DNA of 64,000 nucleotides from Bradyrhizobium sp. SZCCT0153 (GTDB lineage Bacteria; Pseudomonadota; Alphaproteobacteria; Rhizobiales; Xanthobacteraceae). The translations under genes were made by a program, and so were the position numbers. Shown here piece by piece: positions 17,128 to 26,156 of the stretch (positions are counted from its first letter, which is position 1; every line of letters starts with the position of its first letter). The notes beneath the pieces are model-generated. The model saw nothing but the letters and a program-made list of their open reading frames with translations. It ran no database searches and was not told the DNA's origin. The DNA lies in assembly GCF_018129995.1 (NCBI RefSeq), contig NZ_JAFCKS010000003.1, positions 620,001-684,000 on the forward strand, in the 5' to 3' direction.

Positions 17128-17160
17128 CGTGTCATGGGTGAGGTGAGCTCGCTCTTCAGG

Positions 17161-17266
17161 CTCCCTCCCCCCTTGCGGGGGAGGGTTGGAGAGAGGGGTA
17201 GCCACGAACTCAGACCTCGCTTGGGGCCACCCCTCTCCCTAGACCTCCCCCGCAAGGGGGGAGGGA
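17161..17266. repeat. Palindromic intergenic repeat, family A (full copy)
   Basis: Arms CTCCCTCCCCCCTTGCGGGG... and ...CCCCCGCAAGGGGGGAGGG flank a 25-bp core with CAGACCTCGCTTGGGG. It lies inside the transporter operon between the binding-protein gene and the first permease gene, where the mRNA hairpin could stabilise the binding-protein message and reduce permease output. Confidence 0.85.
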
Positions 17267-17327
17267 ACGCAGCGGCGCAAGCCGTGCGAGGTTGCTCCCA
17301 ATTGCAAGGCAGAAGGAGAGCGCTCTT

Positions 17328-18341
17328 ATGCTGACCATGATCGGCAAGCGCCTGATGTTCGCGATCCCCTCGCTGATCGGCGTCGTCATCGTCACCTTCC
17401 TGCTGACGCGCGCTCTGCCGGGTGATCCCGCCGCTTATTTCGCCGGCCCCGCCGCGACCAAGGAAGCCGTCGAGCAGATCCGCAAGAAGCTCGGCCTCGA
17501 CAGGCCGCTGATCGAGCAGTTCTTCCGCTACACCAACGATCTCGCCCATGGCGATTTCGGCAACTCGCTCACCACGGGCCAGCCGGTCGCAGCCGAGATC
17601 CGCAACCGCCTGCCGGCCTCCGCCGAGCTGACGCTGCTCGGTCTCGTCGTCTCGATCGTGATCGCGATTCCACTCGGTGTGCTGGCGGCGACGCGGCCGG
17701 GATCATGGGTCGATCATCTCTGCCGGGTCACGACGACGGCCGGCGTCTCGCTGCCGGTGTTCTTCACCGGCCTCGTTCTCGTTTACGTTTTCTATTTCCG
17801 GCTCGGCTGGTCGCCCGCACCGCTCGGGCGTCTCGATGTGTTCTACAGCGCACCGCCGACGGTAACCGGCTTCTACCTGATCGACACCCTGATCGCGCGC
17901 GACTTCGAGGCGTTCCGTTCGGCGCTGAGCCAGCTGATCCTGCCGGCGACGACGCTTGCGATCTTCTCGCTGGCGCCGATCGCGCGCATGACCCGCGCCT
18001 CGATGCTGGCGGTGCTGTCGTCGGAGTTCGTCCGCACCGCGCGCGCCAGCGGCCTGTCGCCGGCAACCGTCATCGTCACCTACGCCTTCCGCAACGCGAT
18101 GCTGCCCGTCATCACCACGCTCAGCATGGTGTTCTCGTTCCTGCTGGGCGCCAACGTGCTGGTGGAGAAAGTGTTCGCCTGGCCCGGCATCGGCTCCTAC
18201 GCCGTGGAAGCGCTGATCTCGTCGGACTTCGCACCGGTGCAGGGCTTCGTGCTGACCATGGCGGTGATGTACGTGCTGCTCAATCTCGTGATCGACATTC
18301 TCTACGGCGTGATCGATCCGCGCGTCAGGTTGGAGGGCTGA
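17328..18341 (+). CDS. ABC transporter permease, DppB-type
   Basis: 337 residues, six membrane helices. It begins MLTMIGKRLMFAIPSLIGVV with the family-typical LPGDPAAYFAGPAA near residue 30 and RARGLxxx-type loop RTARASGLSPATVIVTYAFR near 240. Ends IDPRVRLEG. The ATG at 17328 has AGAAGGAGAG upstream. It is followed after three bases by the partner permease. Forms the inner-membrane pore of the peptide-type transporter with the next gene. Confidence 0.92.
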   Translation: MLTMIGKRLMFAIPSLIGVVIVTFLLTRALPGDPAAYFAGPAATKEAVEQIRKKLGLDRPLIEQFFRYTNDLAHGDFGNSLTTGQPVAAEIRNRLPASAELTLLGLVVSIVIAIPLGVLAATRPGSWVDHLCRVTTTAGVSLPVFFTGLVLVYVFYFRLGWSPAPLGRLDVFYSAPPTVTGFYLIDTLIARDFEAFRSALSQLILPATTLAIFSLAPIARMTRASMLAVLSSEFVRTARASGLSPATVIVTYAFRNAMLPVITTLSMVFSFLLGANVLVEKVFAWPGIGSYAVEALISSDFAPVQGFVLTMAVMYVLLNLVIDILYGVIDPRVRLEG

Positions 18342-18344
18342 ACC

Positions 18345-19244
18345 ATGAGCTCCGTTGCACCTGCTGTTGAACCCGCCGGCCCCGCACGCACCTCGGGACT
18401 GGTCGCGATCCTCGAACAGACCCGCTACGTTCTCGGCGAGAACAAGGTCACGGGATTTTCCTTCGCACTGCTGATCGTGATCCTGCTTGCCGCGATCTTC
18501 GGTCCCTATGTGGTGCCGTATGATCCGCTCGCCTCCGATACCGCGGCGGCGTTGAAAGCACCCTCGGCCGCGCATTGGTTCGGCACCGACCAGCTCGGCC
18601 GCGACATCTTCAGCCGCGTCGTGGTGGCGACGCGGCTCGACACGTTCATCGCGGTGGCCTCGGTCGTGCTGGTGTTCCTGATGGGCGGGCTCGCCGGCAT
18701 CGCCGCCGGCTATTTCGGCGGCTGGACCGACCGCATCGTCGGCCGCATCGCCGACACCATCATGGCGTTCCCGCTGTTCGTGCTGGCGATGGGCATCGTC
18801 GCAGCCCTCGGCAACACCGTGCAGAACATTATCCTGGCGACCGCCATCGTGAACTTCCCGCTCTACGCCCGCGTGGCGCGCGCGGAGGCCAACGTCCGCC
18901 GCAATGCCGGCTTCGTGCAGGCTGCGCGACTGTCGGGCAATGGCGAATTCCGCATCCTGCTGGTGCACATTCTGCCGAACATCATGCCGATCATGATCGT
19001 GCAGATGTCGCTGACCATGGGCTACGCCATCCTCAATGCCGCGGGCCTGTCCTTCATCGGCCTCGGCGTCCGCCCGCCGACCGCCGAATGGGGCATCATG
19101 GTCGCCGAGGGCGCGGGCTTCATGGTGTCGGGCGAATGGTGGATCGCGCTGTTCCCGGGCCTTGCCCTGATGATCGCCGTGTTCTGCTTCAACCTCCTCG
19201 GCGACGGCCTGCGCGACATCGTCGATCCCCAGCGGAGGACGTGA
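18345..19244 (+). CDS. ABC transporter permease, DppC-type
   Basis: 299 residues. It has the DppC N-terminal helix followed by FGTDQLGRDIFSRVVVATR near residue 82 and the EAA loop EANVRRNAGFVQAARLSG near 185. The C-terminal signature LSFIGLGVRPPTAEWGIMVA precedes the last helix and it ends DGLRDIVDPQRRT. It lies three bases after the DppB-type gene. A half copy of a palindromic repeat separates it from the ATPase gene. Confidence 0.92.
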   Translation: MSSVAPAVEPAGPARTSGLVAILEQTRYVLGENKVTGFSFALLIVILLAAIFGPYVVPYDPLASDTAAALKAPSAAHWFGTDQLGRDIFSRVVVATRLDTFIAVASVVLVFLMGGLAGIAAGYFGGWTDRIVGRIADTIMAFPLFVLAMGIVAALGNTVQNIILATAIVNFPLYARVARAEANVRRNAGFVQAARLSGNGEFRILLVHILPNIMPIMIVQMSLTMGYAILNAAGLSFIGLGVRPPTAEWGIMVAEGAGFMVSGEWWIALFPGLALMIAVFCFNLLGDGLRDIVDPQRRT

Positions 19245-19267
19245 TGATTGCTTCCTCGTTCACCGGT

Positions 19268-19310
19268 GCGCTCCCTCCCCCCTTGCGGGGGAGGGCGGGG
19301 GAGAGGGTGG
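19268..19310. repeat. Half copy of family A repeat
   Basis: GCGCTCCCTCCCCCCTTGCG continuing into GGGGGAGGGCGGGGGAGAGG; only the left arm of the element is present. It is a self-folding hairpin between the permease gene and the ATPase gene of the same operon. Confidence 0.75.
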
Positions 19311-19434
19311 CCCCGGGCGGAATGAGAGAGCAGTGCCCGCCCTTATGCATTCTCCGGCGGAAAATCCCCAATGATTCCAATGCCATTCTACTGTGCATGG
19401 GGTTGTTTTCGACATTTTTGAGTGGGAGCCAGCC

Positions 19435-21237
19435 ATGACCGCCCAGCCGCTCCTCGACGTCCAGGACCTCACGGTCGAATTCACCACCCGCCGCGGCATC
19501 GTCAAAGCCGTGCAGCACGTCGACATCTCCGTCGCCAAGGGCGAGACGCTCGCCATCGTCGGCGAGTCCGGCTCCGGCAAGTCGGTGACGTCCTATGCGG
19601 TGATGCGCATCCTCGACCGCGCGGGGCGGATCGCCGAGGGCTCGGTGATGTTCTCCGGCATCGACGTCAAGGCCGCGACCGAAGACCAGATGCGCGACCT
19701 GCGCGGCCGCGAGGTCTCGATGATCTTCCAAAACCCGCGCGCCGCGCTCAATCCGATCCGGAAAGTCGGCGACCAGATCGAGGACGTGCTGCGCACCCAT
19801 GTGCAGCAGGCCATGGTTTCGGATCACGGCGAGAAGGCGATCGAGGCGCTGGAGCAGGTCAAGATCGCCCGTCCGCGCGAGCGCTATCACGCCTATCCGT
19901 TCGAGCTGTCAGGCGGCATGTGCCAGCGCGTCGTCATCGCGCTCGCGCTCGCCTGCAATCCGCAGCTGCTGATCGCGGACGAGCCGACCACCGGCCTCGA
20001 CGTCACCACGCAGAAGGCGGTGATGGATTTGATCGTCGAGCTGACCAAGCGCAAGTCGATGTCGACCATCCTGATCACGCATGACCTAGGTCTTGCGGCG
20101 GCCTATTGCGACCGCGTCGTTGTGATGGAGAAGGGCCGTGTGGTCGAGACCGCCAAGGCCGCCGACATCTTCGCCAATCCGCAGCACCCCTACACCAAGA
20201 AGCTGATGCGCGCGACGCCCCGACTTGGCGTGTCGTTGCGCGATCTGTTGCCGGAGGAAGAGGCTCTTGCCTCTCCCCGCGCGCGGGGAGAGGCCGATGC
20301 ACGAAGTGCGGCGGGTGAGGGGGGCTCTCCCAGCGCCGTGCTCGCGGAAACAGCCCCTCACCCCAACCCTCTCCCCGTGAAGGACGGGGAGAGGGAGAAG
20401 ACGCCCCTTCTCCTGATCGAAAAGCTGGTCAAGGAATATCCCCGCCAGGGCGCCACTGCGACGCTCGGCAAATTGTTCGGTCGCAAGCCGCCGGTCGAGC
20501 CGGATGTTTTCCGCGCCGTCGACGGCATCAGCTTCTCGATCGGCCACGGCGAGAGCGTCGGCCTCGTCGGGGAATCCGGCTGCGGCAAATCGACCACCTC
20601 GATGATGGTGATGCGGCTGCTCGACCAGACCTCCGGCCTGATCCAGTTCGACGGCGAGGACATCGGCGCCATGCCGCCTGCCTCGTTTGCCCGGCTGCCG
20701 CAACGCAGCCACATCCAGATGGTGTTCCAGGACCCGACCGACAGCCTCAACCCGCGCTTCACCGCCGTGCGCGCCATCGCCGATCCGATCATGCAGCTCG
20801 GCGACGTCAGGGGGCGCGACGCGCTCCGCGCCCGCTGCGAGGAGCTGGCCACCATGGTCGGATTGCCGCTCAACCTGCTGGATCGGTTTCCGCACCAATT
20901 GTCCGGCGGCCAGAAGGCCCGTGTCGGCATCGCCCGCGCCATCGCCCTGCATCCCAAGCTCGTCATTCTCGACGAGCCGACGGCGGCGCTCGATGTCTCG
21001 GTCCAGGCCGTGGTCCTGAACCTGCTCCAGGACCTCAAGGCGCGGCTAGGTATGAGCTATCTGTTCGTCTCGCATGATTTGAACGTAGTGCGCTTGTTGT
21101 GCGATCGTGTCATTGTGATGCGGACGGGTCGAATCGTCGAGGAAGGCTCTTCCGAGAGGGTTTTGAGCGATCCGCAGGACGACTACACCAAGGAGCTGTT
21201 GACGGCGATCCCGCATCCGCCGTTGCCAGTACACTGA
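19435..21237 (+). CDS. Fused dual ATPase of the peptide-type ABC transporter
   Basis: 600 residues with two complete ATPase domains (DppD-DppF fusion). Domain 1: Walker A GESGSGKS at 43-50, signature LSGGMCQRV, Walker B LLIADEPTTGLD. Domain 2: Walker A GESGCGKS near 379, signature LSGGQKARV, Walker B LVILDEPTAALD. GGGAG precedes the ATG at 19435. The linker, about residues 278-321, is the in-frame translation of a family A/B-like palindromic repeat and reads as low-complexity sequence (ASPRARGEADAR...). The fusion is common in alphaproteobacteria; the repeat insertion is not. Confidence 0.92.
   Translation: MTAQPLLDVQDLTVEFTTRRGIVKAVQHVDISVAKGETLAIVGESGSGKSVTSYAVMRILDRAGRIAEGSVMFSGIDVKAATEDQMRDLRGREVSMIFQNPRAALNPIRKVGDQIEDVLRTHVQQAMVSDHGEKAIEALEQVKIARPRERYHAYPFELSGGMCQRVVIALALACNPQLLIADEPTTGLDVTTQKAVMDLIVELTKRKSMSTILITHDLGLAAAYCDRVVVMEKGRVVETAKAADIFANPQHPYTKKLMRATPRLGVSLRDLLPEEEALASPRARGEADARSAAGEGGSPSAVLAETAPHPNPLPVKDGEREKTPLLLIEKLVKEYPRQGATATLGKLFGRKPPVEPDVFRAVDGISFSIGHGESVGLVGESGCGKSTTSMMVMRLLDQTSGLIQFDGEDIGAMPPASFARLPQRSHIQMVFQDPTDSLNPRFTAVRAIADPIMQLGDVRGRDALRARCEELATMVGLPLNLLDRFPHQLSGGQKARVGIARAIALHPKLVILDEPTAALDVSVQAVVLNLLQDLKARLGMSYLFVSHDLNVVRLLCDRVIVMRTGRIVEEGSSERVLSDPQDDYTKELLTAIPHPPLPVH
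20268..20398. repeat. Palindromic repeat translated inside the ABC ATPase gene
   Basis: Left part CTTGCCTCTCCCCGCGCGCG runs into GGGGAGAGG, and the right end CCAACCCTCTCCCCGTGAAG runs into GACGGGGAGAGGG. The element resembles the intergenic copies at 32491 and 42856. It keeps the reading frame open and sits exactly between the two ATPase domains. Confidence 0.85.
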
Positions 21238-21263
21238 GAGTGCACTGATTGTTTGGGAGCGTG

Positions 21264-21443
21264 ATGGCCGAGCCGCTGGACGACTATATCGACGCCGTAT
21301 CCAAGGCGCTGGCACTGCCGGTCGAGCAGGCCTGGAGGCCGGCGGTTCGCGCCAACCTCGAAGTGTCGCTGCGGCTCGGCCGCCTCGTCGACGAATTCGC
21401 GCTGCCGGACGAGACCGAGCCGGCGCCCGTATTCACCGTCTGA
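21264..21443 (+). CDS. atzG: DUF4089 protein, AtzG/HpxX-like amidase partner
   Basis: 59 residues: begins MAEPLDDYIDAVSKALALPV and continues as a two-helix protein with LRLGRLVDEFALPDETEPAP. This matches the DUF4089 family. AtzG, its studied member, is a GatC-like small subunit that binds the amidase AtzE; HpxX is the oxalurate-pathway homologue. It lies eight bases before an AtzE-type amidase gene, the conserved arrangement. The ATG at 21264 has GGGAG nine bases upstream. Exact substrate cannot be read from sequence. Confidence 0.85.
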   Translation: MAEPLDDYIDAVSKALALPVEQAWRPAVRANLEVSLRLGRLVDEFALPDETEPAPVFTV

Positions 21444-21450
21444 CGCCGCC

Positions 21451-22848
21451 ATGACGACCAAGCCAGAGATGACGGCTGCCGACATCGCCAAGGCGGTGGC
21501 CGGCGGCAAATTGTCCGCGCTCGATGCCACCGAAGCCGCGCTCGCGCGCATCAAGCAGCACGACACCATCCTCAATTCCTTCACCGACGTCACCGCCGAT
21601 CGCGCCCGCGCCAAGGCGCGCGCGATCGATGCGGACATTGCCGCCGGCAAGACCGTCGGCCCGCTCGCCGGCGTGCCTTTCGCGGTGAAGAACCTGTTCG
21701 ACGTCGCGGGCCTGCCCACGCGCGCAGGCTCGAAGATCAACCGCGATCTTGCACCCGCCAAGCGCGATGCCACGCTGATCGAACGCATGGAAGCCGCCGG
21801 CGCCGTGCTGGTCGGCGCACTCAACATGGGCGAATACGCCTACGACTTCACCGGCGAGAACGTCCATGACGGCCCCTCGCGCAACCCGCATGACACCACG
21901 CGGATGAGCGGCGGCTCCTCCGGCGGTTCGGGAAGCGCTGTCGGCGGCGCGCTGGTGCCGATCGCGCTCGGCTCGGACACCAACGGCTCGATCCGCGTGC
22001 CGTCCTCCTTCTGCGGCATCTTCGGCCTGAAGCCGACCTATGGCCGGCTGTCGCGCGCGCGGTCGTTTCCGTTCGTCGCGAGCTTCGATCATCTCGGCCC
22101 GTTCGCACGCTCCGTCACCGATCTCGCGCTCGCCTATGACGCGATGCAGGGGCCGGATGCCGACGATGCCGCCTGCACGACCACACGCGGTCTGGAACCG
22201 ACGACGCCGCTGCTCGCCAATCCGGTTTCGGACCTGCGCATCGCCGTCGCCGGCGGTTACTTCCAGAAGAACGTTTTCCCGGAAGCGGTCGAAGCCGTCA
22301 GCCGTGTCGCCAAGGCGCTCGGTGCGACGCAGGTCGTCGAGGTGCCCGAAGCCGCGCGCGCCCGTGCAGCGGCTTACGTCATCTCCACCACCGAAGGCGC
22401 CTCGCTGCATCTCGACCGGCTGCGCAAGCGCCCGAACGATTTCGATCCCGCCGTGCGCGACCGGCTGATTGCGGGCGCGATGGTGCCGGCACCGCTGGTC
22501 GACCGCGCGCAAAAGTTCCGCCGCTGGTACCGTGCGCAATTCGCCGAGATTTTCAAGTCGGTGGACGTGCTGATCGCGCCGGCAACGCCCTGCACCGCGC
22601 CAAAACTCGGCCAGGTGAATTTCACGCTCGACGGCGTCGAATTGCCGGTGCGCGCCAATATCGGCATTCACACCCAGCCGATCTCGTTCATCGGCCTGCC
22701 CGTCGTCGCCGTGCCGGTGCCGCTCGAGCCGCTGCCGATCGGCGTGCAGATCATCGCCGCGCCATGGCGCGAGGACATCGCGCTGCGCGTCGCGTACGCA
22801 TTGGAGAAGATGGGCGTTGCGTCCGCGCCGTCGCCGAGAGGAATTTAA
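21451..22848 (+). CDS. atzE: AtzE/HpxY-type amidase
   Basis: 465 residues of the amidase-signature family. The Ser-cisSer-Lys triad is visible: K in [12 protein letters not shown] near residue 81, and the glycine/serine stretch [20 protein letters not shown] near 150-170 with the nucleophile in [16 protein letters not shown]. With a DUF4089 gene before it and a DUF3225 gene after it, it is assigned to the AtzE group (1-carboxybiuret amidohydrolase in the cyanuric acid pathway) or the related oxalurate group (HpxY). Cytosolic. The stop overlaps the next ribosome site; two bases separate it from the next ATG. Confidence 0.88.
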   Translation: MTTKPEMTAADIAKAVAGGKLSALDATEAALARIKQHDTILNSFTDVTADRARAKARAIDADIAAGKTVGPLAGVPFAVKNLFDVAGLPTRAGSKINRDLAPAKRDATLIERMEAAGAVLVGALNMGEYAYDFTGENVHDGPSRNPHDTTRMSGGSSGGSGSAVGGALVPIALGSDTNGSIRVPSSFCGIFGLKPTYGRLSRARSFPFVASFDHLGPFARSVTDLALAYDAMQGPDADDAACTTTRGLEPTTPLLANPVSDLRIAVAGGYFQKNVFPEAVEAVSRVAKALGATQVVEVPEAARARAAAYVISTTEGASLHLDRLRKRPNDFDPAVRDRLIAGAMVPAPLVDRAQKFRRWYRAQFAEIFKSVDVLIAPATPCTAPKLGQVNFTLDGVELPVRANIGIHTQPISFIGLPVVAVPVPLEPLPIGVQIIAAPWREDIALRVAYALEKMGVASAPSPRGI

Positions 22849-22849
22849 A

Positions 22850-23242
22850 ATGGAGATCGATCTCCCCGAGGTGATCGCGGAAGTGAAGGCCGCGTTCGAT
22901 CGTTACGAGCAGGCCCTCATCACCAACGACGTCGCCGTGCTCGGCGAGCTGTTCCGCAACGACCCCCGCACGCTGCGTTACGGCATCGGCGAGAACCTCT
23001 ATGGCTATGAGGCGATCTCCGGTTTTCGCGCGGGCCGCTCGCCGGTCGGGCTCAACCGCCGCACTGCAAAAACCGTCATCTCCAGCTACGGTCGCGACGC
23101 GGCCGTGGCCTCCACCCTGTTTTATCGCGACACGGCTCCCGGCAAGGTCGGCCGGCAGATGCAGACCTGGATTCGTTTCCCGGAGGGCTGGCGCGTCGTC
23201 GCCGCCCATGTCAGCATCATCGACGAGTCGAAAGAGACCTGA
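22850..23242 (+). CDS. atzH: DUF3225 protein, AtzH/HpxZ-like
   Basis: 130 residues with an NTF2-like cone fold: [20 protein letters not shown], then [20 protein letters not shown] and [20 protein letters not shown]. AtzH (DUF3225) acts between AtzE and AtzF as the 1,3-dicarboxyurea decarboxylase in the cyanuric acid pathway; HpxZ is its counterpart in oxalurate use. Its ATG follows the amidase stop by one base, with GAGAGGAA upstream. The order atzG-atzE-atzH matches known clusters. Confidence 0.83.
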   Translation: MEIDLPEVIAEVKAAFDRYEQALITNDVAVLGELFRNDPRTLRYGIGENLYGYEAISGFRAGRSPVGLNRRTAKTVISSYGRDAAVASTLFYRDTAPGKVGRQMQTWIRFPEGWRVVAAHVSIIDESKET

Positions 23243-23246
23243 CCGT

Positions 23247-23969
23247 ATGACGCTTGACGATCTTCCGCCCGGAGCATTGCCGGCCGAGCCGGTGGTGCCG
23301 CGCGTCGACCGGGCGCAACCCAGCGTGCACAAGGTCACGCGCGCCGAGGAGCTGCGCCTTCAGCTCGCCGACGAGATCGTGCGCGGGACCCTCGCCCCCG
23401 GCGCGCCGCTGGACGAGACCGATATCGCGCGGCGCTTCAACGTGTCGCGGACCCCGGTGCGCGAAGCGCTGCGTCAGCTCGTGGCAAGCGGTCTCGTCGA
23501 AGCGCGGGCCCATCGCGGCGCGGTGGTGGCGCAGCCTTCATTCGAACGGCTGACGGGCATGTTCGAAGCGATGGCGGAACTCGAGGCGCTGTGCGCCGGC
23601 CTCGCCGCCGAGCGCATGTCCGCGGCCGAGCGCCACGGCCTGGAAGCCATCCACGAAGAGTTGCGGGTGTTGAGCTATGCCGGCAATCCCGATCGCTTCC
23701 ACGAGGTCAACGAGCGTTTCCACAACGCGATTTATGCGGGCTCGCAGAACGGCTACATCGCCGAGATCACGCTGGCGACGCGCGTGCGCGTGCAGCCGTT
23801 CCGCCGCGCCCAGTTCCGCAACCTCGGCCGTCTCGCCAAATCGCAAGCCGAGCACGACCGCGTCGTCGTCGCCATCATGCGCGGCGACAAGCAGGGCGCC
23901 GCCGCCGCCATGCGCGCGCATATCGAACTGGTGCGCGGGGAGTACGAGATCTACGCGGTGTCGGTGTAG
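23247..23969 (+). CDS. GntR-family (FadR/FCD-type) regulator
   Basis: 240 residues. The N-terminal winged helix (about 30-95) has LADEIVRGTLAPGAPLDE, RFNVSRTPVREALRQLVASG and VEARAHRGAVV. The C-terminal all-helical FCD domain carries the metal/ligand residues in FHEVNERFHNAIYAG and AEHDRVVVAIMRGD. Four bases separate it from the AtzH-like gene, so it is the last gene of the operon and probably an autoregulated local repressor responding to a pathway intermediate. No clear operator palindrome was identified. Confidence 0.92.
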   Translation: MTLDDLPPGALPAEPVVPRVDRAQPSVHKVTRAEELRLQLADEIVRGTLAPGAPLDETDIARRFNVSRTPVREALRQLVASGLVEARAHRGAVVAQPSFERLTGMFEAMAELEALCAGLAAERMSAAERHGLEAIHEELRVLSYAGNPDRFHEVNERFHNAIYAGSQNGYIAEITLATRVRVQPFRRAQFRNLGRLAKSQAEHDRVVVAIMRGDKQGAAAAMRAHIELVRGEYEIYAVSV

Positions 23970-23994
23970 TGACGGCGCTTCAACGAACTCCGTG

Positions 23995-24116
23995 TCGTCC
24001 CGGCGAAGGCCGGGACCCATAATCCCGGGGCTTAGTTGTGACGCGAAGCTGATAACTCCGAGTCTTCGCCAATTCCAATCCTGTGGGTATGGTTCCCGGC
24101 CTTCGCCGGGACGACA
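23995..24116. repeat. Palindromic repeat, family B
   Basis: GTCGTCCCGGCGAAGGCCGG at the left end and its complement CCGGCCTTCGCCGGGACGAC at the right end flank about 80 bp. It lies between the convergent gntR and allophanate hydrolase genes, where the paired hairpins could end both transcripts. A fragment of it occurs at 6984-7000. Confidence 0.85.
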
Positions 24117-24142
24117 GCATTTGTTGGGCCCGCAGGGTTGTC

Positions 24143-25960
24143 CTACGTCGTCGCAGCTTCCGCCATATACGCGCGCCAGCCGCCATACGCGGTGATCTCG
24201 CGGGCTTCGCTCAGCACTTCCGGCTCGACGAGAAAGCCTTTTACGCTGCGGCCATCCGCCAAGCGAACAGTGCCGATCGCCATCGGCGAAGGGATCGCGT
24301 TGACGAACTTGCCGAAGGCGGAGGATGACAGCGACCAGATTTCCAGCTCGATCGACGCGCCCTTGCCGGCTTCGACGCGCAGCATGCCCGGCTTCGGCGG
24401 CGTGGTGTTCAATGCGTAGAGCTTGTAGTCCGGTGCCGTCTTGGTCGCTTCGATCAGCTTTCCGTTCAGCGCCTTCAATTCGCCGTTCAGCGCCATGCCA
24501 GACAGATGCGCGCCAACGACGGCGATCGGAATCTCATCGCTGCTGTCAGCGGGAAGCGGCACGAGTGTAGCCTGCGCCGCGCCCTTGGCTCCAACCGTCA
24601 GCCTGGTATCGGCGTGAAACACGCGGCCGATGCTCGCGAGCAGCGCATCGCGTCCCGCGGGAGCGAGCAACGTGATCCCGAACGGAATGCCGTCCGCGCG
24701 CATCGACGCCGGCACGGCGAGGCCACAGAGGTCGAGCAGATTGACGAAATTGGTGTAGGTGCCGAGCCGGCTGTTGAGCTCGACCGGATTGGCCAGCACC
24801 TGGGCGGTCGTATAGGCCGTCGGCGCCGTCGGCAGCACCAGCGCGTCGATATTGGCGAAGGTGCGCTCGGCGATCTTGCGCAGGCCCTGCAGGCGATAGA
24901 GCGCGGAGAAAGTGTCGGCCGCGGTCAGTCGCGCACCGGCGGCGGTGATCTCGCGCGTCACCGGATGGATCGAGTCGGGCGCAGAGGCGAGCAGATTCTT
25001 GATCACGAGGTAGCGCTCGGCGACCCAGGGTCCCTCGTAGAGCAGCCGCGCCGTCTCGTAGAACGGCTCGAGGTCGAATTCGACCAGCGTCGCGCCAAGC
25101 GCAGTCCAGCGCTTCAGTGCATCGGCGTAAGCGGCTTCCGCCTTCTTGTCGCCGAAGAAGATCAGCTGTCCGTTGCGCGGCACACCGAGGCGCAGGTTTG
25201 CCGGGAGCGGCGTAAGCGCGCCAAGCGGCCGGTCGCGCGAGAACGGATCGGCCTGGTCGGGGCCGGCCATCACGGAGAGCGCGAGCGCGGCGTCATCGAC
25301 CGTCAGCGCGAACACCGAGATGCAGTCCAGTGTGCGGCAGGCCGGCACGAGGCCCGCGGTCGAGATCATGCCGAGACTCGGCTTCAGCCCGACGATGTTG
25401 TTGAGCATCGCCGGCACGCGGCCCGAGCCGGCGGTGTCGGTGCCCAGCGACAGCGGCACCAGCCCGGCGCCGACGGCGGTGGCCGATCCCGAACTCGATC
25501 CGCCGGGAATGAGATCCTCGCGGATCGAATTCCTGGGGATGCCATAGGGCGAGCGCACGCCGACGAGGCCGGTCGCGAACTGGTCCAGGTTAGTCTTGCC
25601 GACGATGATCGCACCGGCCGCGCGCAGCCGCTCCACCGCGGTCGAATCGTGCGCTGGCGCATAGGAGAAGGCGGGGCAGGCCGCGGTGGTCGGAAAGCCC
25701 AGCGCGTCGATATTGTCCTTCACCGCGACCGGGACGCCGTACAGCGGCAGGCTGGCGGCGTCCTTCGCGGCCAGCTTTTCGGCTTCTGCAATCGTGTCCT
25801 TCTCGTCACGCAGGCTGATGAACACGGCGGGATCGTTGTGGTCGCGGATGCGCTGATAGGTCCGCGCGATCGTCTGCGCCGGCGTGACCGTGCCCGCGCG
25901 ATGTGCGGCCACTATCGCGGCGATCGTTTCAGGCTGATCAGCCCCCATTTCAGCCCCCAT
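24143..25960 (-). CDS. atzF: Allophanate hydrolase
   Basis: 605 residues, the length of AtzF. The N-terminal amidase domain (about 1-450) has K in PVAVKNDIDALGF-like PVAVKDNIDALGFPTTAACP, the motif GGSSSGSATAVGAGLVPLSL and GTDTAGSGRVPA. The C-terminal allophanate hydrolase domain (about 455-605) reads IAVVGAHLSGMALNGEL and ends ITAYGGWRAYMAE. It splits allophanate to ammonia and CO2, completing the biuret/cyanuric acid or urea carboxylase routes. The ATG at 25960 has GGAG 11 bases upstream; 25948 is an alternative. A sigma-54 promoter lies 43 bases before it. Confidence 0.93.
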   Translation of the reverse strand: MGAEMGADQPETIAAIVAAHRAGTVTPAQTIARTYQRIRDHNDPAVFISLRDEKDTIAEAEKLAAKDAASLPLYGVPVAVKDNIDALGFPTTAACPAFSYAPAHDSTAVERLRAAGAIIVGKTNLDQFATGLVGVRSPYGIPRNSIREDLIPGGSSSGSATAVGAGLVPLSLGTDTAGSGRVPAMLNNIVGLKPSLGMISTAGLVPACRTLDCISVFALTVDDAALALSVMAGPDQADPFSRDRPLGALTPLPANLRLGVPRNGQLIFFGDKKAEAAYADALKRWTALGATLVEFDLEPFYETARLLYEGPWVAERYLVIKNLLASAPDSIHPVTREITAAGARLTAADTFSALYRLQGLRKIAERTFANIDALVLPTAPTAYTTAQVLANPVELNSRLGTYTNFVNLLDLCGLAVPASMRADGIPFGITLLAPAGRDALLASIGRVFHADTRLTVGAKGAAQATLVPLPADSSDEIPIAVVGAHLSGMALNGELKALNGKLIEATKTAPDYKLYALNTTPPKPGMLRVEAGKGASIELEIWSLSSSAFGKFVNAIPSPMAIGTVRLADGRSVKGFLVEPEVLSEAREITAYGGWRAYMAEAATT

Positions 25961-26002
25961 GGCGACAAAACTCCGGCAACAGGTCCCCTTACCCGGTTTG
26001 AA

Positions 26003-26017
26003 GCAAGCGATGTGCCA
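26003..26017 (-). promoter_or_regulatory. Sigma-54 (-24/-12) promoter of atzF
   Basis: Read on the minus strand: TGGCAC, ATCGC, TTGC, an exact core RpoN site. It ends 43 bases before the chosen ATG at 25960, the same distance as the sigma-54 site before the ABC operon at 15447. A perfect 12-bp palindrome ATTTGCGCAAAT at 26130-26141, about 115 bp upstream, is a candidate enhancer-protein site. Confidence 0.78.
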
Positions 26018-26156
26018 TTGTGTACAGAATCCGGGCAGGGCGGATGATCGGGATACTATCGCGAGATCAGTAGGTTGGGGGATATTTCGGTGGCCCTGCG
26101 GATCATCGCGCCAGCGCCCCGTTCCGGGCATTTGCGCAAATATTGGGCAGGCAGGA

